A stretch of 48,249 bases of DNA from DASPKT01 sp035627915 (GTDB lineage Bacteria > Pseudomonadota > Alphaproteobacteria > Azospirillales > Azospirillaceae): positions 1-48,249 of the forward strand of contig DASPKT010000287.1 of the NCBI GenBank assembly GCA_035627915.1. Reading direction: 5' to 3'. The translations under genes and the position numbers were made by a program. This document shows positions 34,346 through 43,227 of the stretch, in pieces. The number at the start of each line of letters is the position of its first letter. The stretch's first letter is position 1. A model generated the notes under the pieces. It did no database searches. It was given only the letters and a program-made list of their open reading frames with translations, and had not been told where the DNA came from.

Positions 34346-35626
34346 ATGCACACGGATGGGCGTAGCAACCGCTTTTCACCGGCCCGGGGGGCGCGCGCGC
34401 TCCGGGTCGTCCTCATGGCGACCGCCCTGGCGTTGAGCGGCGCCGCCGTCGCCCAGGACAAGCCGGCGGCGCGGCCGGAGGTCGGCAAGCCGCTGCAGAC
34501 CGCCCAGGAACTCGCCAAGAAGGGCCAGCACAAGCAGGCGCTGGCGGAAATCCAGAAGGCCGACAAGGTCGCGGGCAAGAGCCCCTACGAGCAGTTCCTG
34601 GTCGACCAGACCCAGGCCTACGTCTATCTCGGCATGAAGCAGCCGGAGAAGGCGGCCGAGGCGCTGGAGGCCGCCATGAAGGCCGGCAACCTCTCGCCCG
34701 AGGACCGCAAGGACCGGCTGGGCGCGCTGGCCAAGCTGCACTACCAGGCCGGCAATTACGACCAGGCCGTCGACTACGGCAACCGCGCCATCAAGGAAGG
34801 GGCGGACGACGGCACGCTGCGCGTCCTGGTGGCCCAGGCGCTCTTCACCCAGAAGAAGTTCAACGACGCCGCCCAGATGATCCAGCCGGCCATCCAGGCC
34901 GCGGAGAAGGCCGGCAAGCCGCCGCAGGAGGACTGGCTGCAGATGGCGGCCAACGCCTACCACCAGTCCGGCGACAAGAAGAATTTCGTCGACGCGATGG
35001 AGCGGCTGGTCCGCCACTATCCCAATCCCGACTACTGGGACGGGCTGCTGAGCGTCGTCACCCAGACGCCCGGCTTCTCAGACCGGCTGAACTTCGACGT
35101 GGAGAAGCTGCGCCTCGCCACCGGCTCGATGGGCGCGCCGGAGCAGTACACGGAGATGGCCCAGCAGGCCCTGCTGGCGAAGTTCCCCAACGAGGCGCGC
35201 GCCATCCTGGACCGGGGCGTCAAGGACGGCAAGCTGGGCACCGGCCCCGACGCAGCCCGCCACCAGCGCCTGCTGGAATACGCGACCAAGCAGGCCGAGG
35301 AAGGCCAGGCCGCGCTGGCGGCCCGCGAGCAGGAGGCACAGGCGGCCAAGACCGGCGACGCGCTGATCGACGCCGGCCGCGCCTATGCCAGCTACGGCAT
35401 GTACCCCAAGGCCATAGCCGCCATGGAGGCGGGCATGAAGAAGGGCGGGATCACCCGGCCGGAGCATGCGCGCCTGCGCTACGGCGTGACCCTGCTGGAG
35501 GCGGGCCAGGACGCCAAGGCGCAGCAGGTGCTGAAGTCCGTCAAGGGCACCGACGGCGCCGCCCAGCTGGCGCGGCTGTGGCTGCTGCACAAGCGGCCGC
35601 AGGTCGCGACCGCCGCGGCTCAGTGA
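34346..35626 (+). CDS. Exported TPR-like repeat protein, copy 2
   Basis: A 426-residue paralogue of the upstream gene. The ATG at 34346 has a near-ideal GGAGGTG site. A long signal region (RALRVVLMATALALSGAAVAQD) precedes the mature start DKPAARPEVGKPLQTAQELA. The repeat order matches copy 1: KKGQHKQALAEIQKADKV, GNYDQAVDYGNRAIKEG, ALFTQKKFNDAAQMIQPAIQ, ASYGMYPKAIAAMEAGM, and the shared end LKSVKGTDGAAQLARLWLL. Predicted periplasmic and helical. No catalytic residues are recognisable. Its last seven bases overlap the end of a convergent histidine-rich gene. Confidence 0.82.
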   Translation: MHTDGRSNRFSPARGARALRVVLMATALALSGAAVAQDKPAARPEVGKPLQTAQELAKKGQHKQALAEIQKADKVAGKSPYEQFLVDQTQAYVYLGMKQPEKAAEALEAAMKAGNLSPEDRKDRLGALAKLHYQAGNYDQAVDYGNRAIKEGADDGTLRVLVAQALFTQKKFNDAAQMIQPAIQAAEKAGKPPQEDWLQMAANAYHQSGDKKNFVDAMERLVRHYPNPDYWDGLLSVVTQTPGFSDRLNFDVEKLRLATGSMGAPEQYTEMAQQALLAKFPNEARAILDRGVKDGKLGTGPDAARHQRLLEYATKQAEEGQAALAAREQEAQAAKTGDALIDAGRAYASYGMYPKAIAAMEAGMKKGGITRPEHARLRYGVTLLEAGQDAKAQQVLKSVKGTDGAAQLARLWLLHKRPQVATAAAQ

Positions 35627-35769
35627 TGCCCGTGGCCGCCATGGCCGTGGTCGTGCCCGTGACCATGGCCGTGGCCGGCCTGCGCCCCGGCGGGGCCGCC
35701 GACGGCGGAGATGCAGATGACGGCGAGGATGCTGAGGCCGAAGAAGGCGCCGATGCCGAGCGCGACCAT
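35620..35769 (-). CDS. Tiny histidine-rich single-helix membrane protein
   Basis: From ATG 35769 this encodes 49 residues: MVALGIGAFFGLSILAVICI as one membrane helix, a short linker SAVGGPAGAQA, and a C-terminal tail with nine histidines in 19 residues (GHGHGHGHDHGHGGHGHH). Such tails bind Ni, Co, Zn or Cu, so a metal-buffering or delivery role is likely by analogy. AAGGG stands about 12 bases before the ATG. It converges with and overlaps the TPR-like gene by seven bases. The coding case rests on the clean helix plus tail design. No metal transporter lies beside it. Confidence 0.6.
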   Translation of the reverse strand: MVALGIGAFFGLSILAVICISAVGGPAGAQAGHGHGHGHDHGHGGHGHH

Positions 35770-35864
35770 GGGGCGGGACCCTTGCGGTTGGATGGTGTGA
35801 GCCGGGCCGGACCCTAGCGCAGGGCACCCGTCCCGGCAACGCCCCAGCCGCTTCTTCCCGGGCA

Positions 35865-36566
35865 TCAGCCGTAGCGCAGCCACATCCGCATCAGCGCCGT
35901 GACCGCCTGCGGGCGCTCCATCGTCGACATGTGTCCGCACTCCTCCACGATGGCGAGCTTGGCGCCGGGGATGGCCTCCGCCATCTCCTCCGCCCGCTCC
36001 GGCGGGGTCAGCGCGTCCTCCCGTCCCACCAGCACCAGGGTCGGGCAGCGGATGCGGCCCAGGCTAGGGCGGCTGTCCGGCCGGCCCATGATGGCCCTCT
36101 GCTGGCGCACGAACGCCTCGGGTCCCATCCGTTCCGCCATCGCAACAAGGGCCGCGGTCAGCGACCGGTCCTCCTGGCGCGAGGCCGGGATCAGCATGGG
36201 CAGCAGGCGCGGCATGACGGCGGCGAAGCGCCCCTCCTCCGCCGTCGCGATGAGCGCCTGCCGGCGCTCCGTCTGCTCGGCCGTGTCGGGGCGCGCGCTG
36301 GTGTCCAGCAGGGCCAGCCGCTCCACCCGCTCCGGCGCCTGGCGCAGGATCTCCATCGCCACGTATCCGCCCATGGACAGGCCGGCCAGGGCGAAGCGGC
36401 CGGGTGCGCCCGCCAGGACCCGGGCGGCCAGCGCCGCAACGCCGTCGGCGCCGGTGAGGTCGGCGACCGTCACCTCGGCCAGGTCGGACAGGTGCCTGAT
36501 CTGGTGCTCCCACAGGCCGGCGTCGGTCAGCAGGCCGGGCAGCAGGACAAGCGGGGTGCCGGGCAT
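35865..36566 (-). CDS. Alpha/beta hydrolase
   Basis: A 233-residue alpha/beta hydrolase. It starts MPGTPLVLLPGLLTDAGLWE (oxyanion region), has the nucleophile elbow AGLSMGGYVA, the acidic strand CPTLVLVGREDALTPPERAE and the final histidine in EECGHMSTMERP. The catalytic triad (Ser, Asp, His) is thus complete and the lid is short. Similar proteins include proline iminopeptidase-like and lactone hydrolases, so the substrate is not assigned. The start at 36566 fits the family; the 28 residues before it are rejected. Its promoter region is shared with the DEAD-box gene. Confidence 0.88.
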   Translation of the reverse strand: MPGTPLVLLPGLLTDAGLWEHQIRHLSDLAEVTVADLTGADGVAALAARVLAGAPGRFALAGLSMGGYVAMEILRQAPERVERLALLDTSARPDTAEQTERRQALIATAEEGRFAAVMPRLLPMLIPASRQEDRSLTAALVAMAERMGPEAFVRQQRAIMGRPDSRPSLGRIRCPTLVLVGREDALTPPERAEEMAEAIPGAKLAIVEECGHMSTMERPQAVTALMRMWLRYG

Positions 36567-36658
36567 CGTCGGTCTCCCTGGGATCGGTCGGCCGGACACT
36601 ACACCGCCGCCCCTGCCCCCGGGTACCCTGGGATTCCGGCGAATCGCCATGGAAATCC

Positions 36659-36832
36659 TTGCCTTTGCGCGCCGAAGTTGATATCGACGCTGCGACCCTG
36701 GACGATCCGTACCCGGCCGAAAAGGCGGGGCATGGTCGTCCTGCGCAATGGGCGTTTGACTCCGCTGAGCAAAAGCCCATCTATGCGCCGGACGTCCCGG
36801 CGGATCACCGCTTCAACTACTTAGAACCATAG
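36659..36832 (+). CDS. Possible short leader reading frame before the DEAD-box gene
   Basis: A frame from TTG 36659 (GGA five bases before it) to TAG 36830-36832 would encode 57 residues (beginning MPLRAEVDIDAATLDDPYPA and ending ADHRFNYLEP). It stops five bases before the helicase ATG, an arrangement suited to translational coupling. Third positions are about 64 percent GC, lower than the neighbours, and no family is recognised, so it may be a chance frame within a long untranslated leader. Treat as a candidate only. Confidence 0.25.
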   Translation: MPLRAEVDIDAATLDDPYPAEKAGHGRPAQWAFDSAEQKPIYAPDVPADHRFNYLEP

Positions 36833-36837
36833 GCCGA

Positions 36838-38433
<1,596 letters not shown>

Positions 38434-38457
38434 TCCCGTCCCCGGAGGGCGCATCCC

Positions 38458-38700
38458 GTGCAGACCATCTTCGTCATGGTGAAGTGCCAGCTCGGCCACG
38501 CCTACCAGGTCGCGGACGCGGCCGTGCAGGAGGTCGAGGAAGTCTCCGAAGTGCATTCCATCTCAGGCCAGTACGACCTGATGATGAAGTGCTACCTGAG
38601 CGACGGGGACGACATCGGCCACTTCGTGACCGGCCGCCTCCAGACCCTGCCGGGGGTGAAGGACACCTTCACCATCATCACCTTCAAGGCCTTCACCTGA
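38458..38700 (+). CDS. Stand-alone AsnC-type (RAM) ligand-binding domain protein
   Basis: An 80-residue protein equal to the ligand-binding half of Lrp/AsnC regulators but without the helix-turn-helix. It reads MQTIFVMVKCQLGHAYQVAD, EVEEVSEVHSISGQYDLMMK and GRLQTLPGVKDTFTIITFKA, the beta-alpha-beta-beta-alpha-beta pattern. The GTG start at 38458 has a good GGAGG site. Such proteins form rings and may bind amino acids or tune Lrp partners; the ligand is unknown. It follows the helicase by 24 bases and has a hairpin after its stop. Confidence 0.88.
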   Translation: MQTIFVMVKCQLGHAYQVADAAVQEVEEVSEVHSISGQYDLMMKCYLSDGDDIGHFVTGRLQTLPGVKDTFTIITFKAFT

Positions 38701-38708
38701 GGCCGCGC

Positions 38709-38737
38709 GGGGCCGCCCTCCCCGGCGGCCCCCTTCC
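38709..38737 (+). terminator. Terminator-like hairpin after the AsnC-type gene
   Basis: GGGGCCGCC (38709-38717), loop CTCCCC, GGCGGCCCC (38724-38732), then CTTCC. A nine-pair perfect stem with a weak pyrimidine tail, eight bases after the stop codon. Confidence 0.55.
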
Positions 38738-38820
38738 GGTTCCCCGTCCGTCCCTCCCGACGCCCGCCTCCGTTCCGATGGCGGGTTGACTCGTCCCCCG
38801 CCTTCGGGAAAGTGTCAGCC

Positions 38821-41067
38821 ATGGCAAGGATTTCCGGCAGGCCCCGCGGCGTTCCCGGCGGGCTGAGGCAGCGCCTCCTCCTGGGAGCGGCGGTCGCCAT
38901 GGCGCTGGCGTGCCAGGCGCCGGCGGTGCGCGCCCAGGACGACCGGCCGCCCATCCTGTTCAGCGCCGACACCCTGACCCACGACGAGGACCTCGGCATC
39001 GTCACCGCGTCCGGCAACGTGGAGCTGGCGCAGGGCGGCCGCATCCTGCTGGCCGACACGGTCAACTACAGCCAGCGCAACAACGTCGTCACCGCCAGCG
39101 GCAACGTGCGCCTGCTGGAGTCGTCGGGCGAGGTCATCTTCTCCGACTATGTCGAGCTGACCGACGACATGCGCCAGGGCTTCATCGACCGGGTGCGCAT
39201 CGTCATGGCGGACAGCTCGCGCATCGCCGCCGCCCAGGGCGAGCGCATCGACGGCCGCTTCACGCGCCTCGCCCGCGCCGTCTACTCGCCCTGCAACCTC
39301 TGCAAGGACGATCCCTCGCGCCCGCCGCTGTGGCAGATCAGGGCGGCGCGGGTGACCCACGACCAGCAGGACCGCGACGTCTACTACCGCGACGCGGTCA
39401 TGGAGCTGTTCGGCGTCCCCGTCGCCTACATCCCCTTCTTCGCCCACCCCGACCCCACGGTGGAGCGGCGCAGCGGATTCCTGGCGCCGGGCGGCGGCCA
39501 CAGCTCCGACCTCGGCACCTTCGCGCGCATCTACTACTACTGGGACATAGCACCCGGTATGGACACGACGTTCGAGGTGACGCCCAGCACCGAGGACGGG
39601 CTGCTGCTGGGCGGCCAGTGGCGCCAGCGCTTCACCAACGGCAGCCTGGTACTGTCGGGCAGCGCCACCTACGCCACCCGAACCGAGGGGTTCGGCGAGG
39701 CGCAGGTCGACGACAAGGAGTTCCGCGGCCACCTGTTCGGCAGCGGCCGGTTCGACCTGGACCAGGCCTGGCGCTGGGGCTTCGACCTGCAGCGGGTGAC
39801 CGACAACAGCCACCTGCGCCGCTACGACTACAGCGAGGACGACCTGCTGGAGACCCGGCTTTTCGCCGAGCGGTTCGTCGCCCGTGACTACCTGGCGGTC
39901 AACGCCTACGCCTTCCAGGACCTCCGCCCCGGCAACCCGGAGGAGGAGCCGACGGTCCTGCCGCTGGTCACCTACAGCGCGCTGGGCGAGCCGGGGGAGA
40001 CGATCGGCGGCCGCTGGTCGCTGGACGCCAGCCTGCTGTCGCTGACCCGGGACGAGGGCATCGACACCCGCCGCGCCTCCTTCGAGGCGGGCTGGCTGCG
40101 CAACTTCGTGGCGCCGTTCGGACTGGTCTCCAGCATCGGCGCCAGCGCCCGCAGCGACGCCTACTATGTCTCCGACGTGCGCCGCGACGGCGAGACGGGC
40201 AGTCGCGACCTGGAGGAGCTGCGCTTCTTCCCGCAGGCGCACGTGACCGCCAGCCTGCCGCTGGCCCGCACCGTCGGGACGGTGAACCAGCTGATCGAGC
40301 CGATCGTGGCGCTGACCGCGGCGCCGCGCACGCCCAACGACGGCGACATCCCGAACGAGGACAGCCAGGACATCGAGTTCGACCACACCAACCTGTTCCA
40401 GCCCTCGCGCTTCCCCGGCGTCGACCGGCTGGAGGGCGGGCAGCGCGTCACCTACGGCGTGCGGGCGGGCCTGTACGGGTTCGGCGGCGGCAGCAGCACG
40501 CTCTTCTTCGGCCAGAGCTACCGGCTGCAGCGCGAGACCGACTTCCCCGGCGGCTCGGGCCTGGGCAGCCGCGCGTCGGACCTGGTGGGGCGGCTGGAGA
40601 TCACGCCCAGCCCCTGGATCGACGTGTCCTACGGCTTCCGCCTGGACAACAACGACCTGTCGCAGCGCCAGCACGACCTGTTCGGCGTCGCCGGCCCGCC
40701 GGAATTCCGGGTCAGCGGCAACTACCTCTACGTCGACCGGCTGGCGCTCGACGGCGGCACCGCGTCCCGCGACCGGGAGGAGATCACGCTCGGCATCAAC
40801 TCCACCTTCTCCCAGAACTGGTCGATCGGCGTCAGCCACCGCCGCGACCTCGCGGAGGACGGCGGGCCGATCTCGTCAGGGGCGGTGCTGACCTACCAGG
40901 ACGAGTGCTTCGCCTTCCAGCTGGTGGGCGAGCGCGACTTCACCCGCCGCACCGGCATCGAGTCGGGCGACCGCATCTTCTTCCGACTGGTGTTCAAGAA
41001 CCTGGGCGAGTTCGTCGGGCCCAGCCTGTCCGGCAGCGGCCTCCTGGGCCCGGAGGACGGCCAGTAA
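38821..41067 (+). CDS. lptD: LPS-assembly protein LptD
   Basis: LptD is the outer-membrane beta-barrel that inserts lipopolysaccharide. The ATG at 38821 gives 748 residues with a signal cleaved near AVRAQD. Then comes the OstA/LptA-like jellyroll (LFSADTLTHDEDLGIVTASG, NVVTASGNVRLLE, EVIFSDYVELTDDMRQGF) with the CNLC pair that takes part in the disulfide switch. The barrel begins near RRSGFLAPGGGHSSDLGTFA. A further cysteine lies in YQDECFAFQL near the C-terminus. A GTG nine bases earlier is an alternative start. LptE, surA, pdxA and rsmA, often its neighbours, are absent here. Confidence 0.94.
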   Translation: MARISGRPRGVPGGLRQRLLLGAAVAMALACQAPAVRAQDDRPPILFSADTLTHDEDLGIVTASGNVELAQGGRILLADTVNYSQRNNVVTASGNVRLLESSGEVIFSDYVELTDDMRQGFIDRVRIVMADSSRIAAAQGERIDGRFTRLARAVYSPCNLCKDDPSRPPLWQIRAARVTHDQQDRDVYYRDAVMELFGVPVAYIPFFAHPDPTVERRSGFLAPGGGHSSDLGTFARIYYYWDIAPGMDTTFEVTPSTEDGLLLGGQWRQRFTNGSLVLSGSATYATRTEGFGEAQVDDKEFRGHLFGSGRFDLDQAWRWGFDLQRVTDNSHLRRYDYSEDDLLETRLFAERFVARDYLAVNAYAFQDLRPGNPEEEPTVLPLVTYSALGEPGETIGGRWSLDASLLSLTRDEGIDTRRASFEAGWLRNFVAPFGLVSSIGASARSDAYYVSDVRRDGETGSRDLEELRFFPQAHVTASLPLARTVGTVNQLIEPIVALTAAPRTPNDGDIPNEDSQDIEFDHTNLFQPSRFPGVDRLEGGQRVTYGVRAGLYGFGGGSSTLFFGQSYRLQRETDFPGGSGLGSRASDLVGRLEITPSPWIDVSYGFRLDNNDLSQRQHDLFGVAGPPEFRVSGNYLYVDRLALDGGTASRDREEITLGINSTFSQNWSIGVSHRRDLAEDGGPISSGAVLTYQDECFAFQLVGERDFTRRTGIESGDRIFFRLVFKNLGEFVGPSLSGSGLLGPEDGQ

Positions 41068-41076
41068 CCCCCGGCC

Positions 41077-41622
41077 CTAGGGCAGCAGCCCCGGCAGCCG
41101 CTCGGCCAGTTCAGGAAGCGTCCCGACGCGGGTGTCGGCGTCCGGCGCCAGCACCGTGTCGCGGCCGTGGGTCAGCAGCACCCGCCGCCCTACCCCGGCC
41201 CGTGCCGCCGCCGTCATGTCGGTGGGCTGGTCCCCCACCATGATCGAGCGGGCGAGGTCGAGCCCATGGCGGGCGGCGGCCTCCAGCAGCATGCCGGGGT
41301 TGGGCTTGCGCCAGAAGCTGTCGCGGACGTAATCCCCCTTGCCCTCCAGGTGGTAGGGGCACCAGTGCACCCCGGCCAGCGCCACGCCGGCCGCGGCGAA
41401 GCGCGCCTCCATCCAGCGGGTCAGTTCCAGGAACTGCGCCTCGTCGTAGTAGCCGCGGGCGATGCCGGCCTGGTTGGTGACGACGGCGATGCGCAGGCCC
41501 AGGTCCTGCGCCAGCCGCACCAGCTCGAAGATGCCGGGCGTGAAGTCGAACCGGTCGATCCGGTGGACATAGCCGTGGTCGACGTTGATGACCCCGTCGC
41601 GGTCGAGCAGCAGACCCCTCAC
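41077..41622 (-). CDS. HAD-IIIA phosphatase, GmhB-like (heptose bisphosphatase type)
   Basis: A 181-residue HAD phosphatase resembling D-glycero-D-manno-heptose-1,7-bisphosphate 7-phosphatase, which makes the LPS core heptose. Motifs: LLLDRDGVINVDHGYV (nucleophile and acid Asp), VVTNQAGIARGYY, RKPNPGMLLEAA and IMVGDQPTDMTAAARAGV. The zinc loop has CPYH but then reads LEGKGDYVRDSFWRKP, without the CxC pair of E. coli GmhB. The substrate may therefore be another sugar phosphate. It converges on lptD with nine bases between stops. Other heptose genes are not seen here, so gmhB is not assigned outright. Confidence 0.82.
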   Translation of the reverse strand: MRGLLLDRDGVINVDHGYVHRIDRFDFTPGIFELVRLAQDLGLRIAVVTNQAGIARGYYDEAQFLELTRWMEARFAAAGVALAGVHWCPYHLEGKGDYVRDSFWRKPNPGMLLEAAARHGLDLARSIMVGDQPTDMTAAARAGVGRRVLLTHGRDTVLAPDADTRVGTLPELAERLPGLLP

Positions 41623-41712
41623 CCCTCGGCAACTCCCGTCTGGACGGCGGCCCCGAGGCCGCTATGGTGTTCCCCGACCGTTACCATCCCGACCGAGGAC
41701 GTGGCTACCCGC

Positions 41713-42246
41713 ATGCGACGCATCCTTCTCGCCCTCGCCGCCCTGCTGCCGCTGGCCGCCGGCCACGCCGCCGCCATGGGCGCGCACGACTTCGCCTTCA
41801 CCGCCATCGAGGGCGGGCCGCTGCCGCTCTCCGCCTACCGGGGCAAGGCGGTACTGGTGGTGAACACCGCCTCCATGTGCGGCTACACCCCGCAGTACCA
41901 GGGGCTGCAGGCCCTGTGGGAGGAGTACCGGGACCGCGGCCTGGTCGTGCTGGGCGTGCCGTCCAACGACTTCGGCGGCCAGGAGCCCGGCAGTGCCATG
42001 GAGATCAAGAAGTTCTGCGAGGTGAACTTCGCCGTCGACTTCCCCATGACGACCAAGGAACCGGTCTCCGGCCCCTCCGCGCACCCCTTCTACCTCTGGG
42101 CCGCCGCGGAGAAGGGGGCGCCCAAGTGGAACTTCCACAAGTACCTGCTGGACGCGGGGGGCCGCCTGGTCGCCGCCTTCCCCAGCAAGGTGGAGCCCGC
42201 GGCGCCCGAGCTGCGGCAGGCGGTGGAGGCCGCCCTGCCCCGCTGA
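41713..42246 (+). CDS. Periplasmic glutathione peroxidase family protein
   Basis: A 177-residue thiol peroxidase of the GPx family with an N-terminal signal (MRRILLALAALLPLAAGHAA). The catalytic tetrad is visible: Cys in NTASMCGYTPQY, Gln in NDFGGQEPG, Trp and Asn in APKWNFHKYLLD. EIKKFCEVNF holds a further cysteine that may be the resolving one, as in thioredoxin-dependent GPx. It probably detoxifies peroxides in the envelope. It is divergent from the GmhB-like gene across 90 bases. ATG 41713 is chosen since the signal begins there; GTG 41701 is possible. Confidence 0.9.
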   Translation: MRRILLALAALLPLAAGHAAAMGAHDFAFTAIEGGPLPLSAYRGKAVLVVNTASMCGYTPQYQGLQALWEEYRDRGLVVLGVPSNDFGGQEPGSAMEIKKFCEVNFAVDFPMTTKEPVSGPSAHPFYLWAAAEKGAPKWNFHKYLLDAGGRLVAAFPSKVEPAAPELRQAVEAALPR

Positions 42247-42373
42247 TCCCGCGCAGGTGTCGGGTAAGCCGCCCGCGCCTTGAGTTTGCGGCGCGGCATC
42301 GCTAGGGTCTGTGCCCAGCACGGCCTCCCCGGCCGCGGTACCCCGTTTTTCGTCCCCGACAGGCACCCTCCCC

Positions 42374-43099
42374 ATGAGTTTCGGCCTCTACGACTACAAC
42401 CGCCGGTACCGCCGCCGATTCTGGTCGCGGCTGGTCAAGGTGCTGCTGGGCGTGGGCGCGCTGCTGCTGCTGGGCGCCTTCTCCTACCAGCTGGGCGTGG
42501 AGCAGCTGAAGAGCCGGCTGGAGACCCAGCAGGCCGAGCTGGCGGAGATGACGGCCGCCCGCGACCAGGCGGAGCGGCGCGCGGCGCAGTTCCAGACCGC
42601 GGCCCAGAACGCCGAGATCAAGGCCAAGGAGCTGGAGGTCCGCTACACCCGCGAGGTGCCGACGGGCGAGCTGGCGCGGCTGCGCGACCTGCTGGCCCGC
42701 AAGCTGGCCGAGGGGGTGGACGCCGGCCGCCTCGCCTTCGTGATCGAGCAGACCGGCAACCAGCGCGCCTGCACCCCGCCGGAGCGCAAGCGCTTCGTCC
42801 TGGCGACGCCGATCTACAAGGGCTCCAACACCTCCGTGATCTTCGCCGACGGGGCGCTGACCGTGACCGGCGAGGGCGTCTCCGCCCGCACGGCCGACGG
42901 CAACCCGGAGGCCTGGTTCGACCCGACCAAGCCGGTGACCGTGCGCTTCGTCCAGGCGAACGGCCCCACGACGGAGGCGACGGGCCTGCTGCCGCTGCAG
43001 CACTCGGTCGTCATCGGCACGACGGAGCACCGCTTCACCCTCAGCCCGGGGTCGCGCTCCTTCGTCGAGGTCTCGAGCGACCGCTGCCCCTTCCCCTGA
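42374..43099 (+). CDS. Membrane-anchored coiled-coil protein, unknown
   Basis: A 241-residue protein with a cytoplasmic arginine-rich start (YDYNRRYRRRFWSRLVK), one membrane helix (VLLGVGALLLLGAFSYQLG), a coiled coil at about 40-100 (SRLETQQAELAEMTAARDQA, heptads clear) and a C-terminal beta-rich domain of about 120 residues with two cysteines (QRACTPPER and DRCPFP). The arrangement suggests a periplasm-facing anchor. No family is recognised. The start at 42374 is chosen because the earlier frame adds only an unlikely proline/serine stretch. It stands 127 bases after the peroxidase gene. Confidence 0.75.
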   Translation: MSFGLYDYNRRYRRRFWSRLVKVLLGVGALLLLGAFSYQLGVEQLKSRLETQQAELAEMTAARDQAERRAAQFQTAAQNAEIKAKELEVRYTREVPTGELARLRDLLARKLAEGVDAGRLAFVIEQTGNQRACTPPERKRFVLATPIYKGSNTSVIFADGALTVTGEGVSARTADGNPEAWFDPTKPVTVRFVQANGPTTEATGLLPLQHSVVIGTTEHRFTLSPGSRSFVEVSSDRCPFP

Positions 43100-43101
43100 G
43101 T

Positions 43102-43130
43102 CCTGCCCTGCTGAGCCCTGCCCTGCTGAG
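43102..43130. repeat. Short tandem repeat after the coiled-coil gene
   Basis: CCTGCCCTGCTGAG occurs at 43102-43115 and again at 43117-43130, with one base between, right after the stop codon. It is a simple duplication without evident function. Confidence 0.6.
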
Positions 43131-43227
43131 CCCTTCCGCACCGGATCGCCGCAATTCCGCGCCGCGGCGTGACCCTTCGCCGCCGCCGCGTGTTCATTAG
43201 CGGGACACGGGGCCGGCGGAGGCGAGT

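Noticed and set aside
36755..36787. Sigma-70 promoter TTGACT ... TATGCG before the helicase gene
   Set aside because: The spacing is 20 bases with TATGCG, or 17 with a poor CATCTA. Neither combination is convincing.
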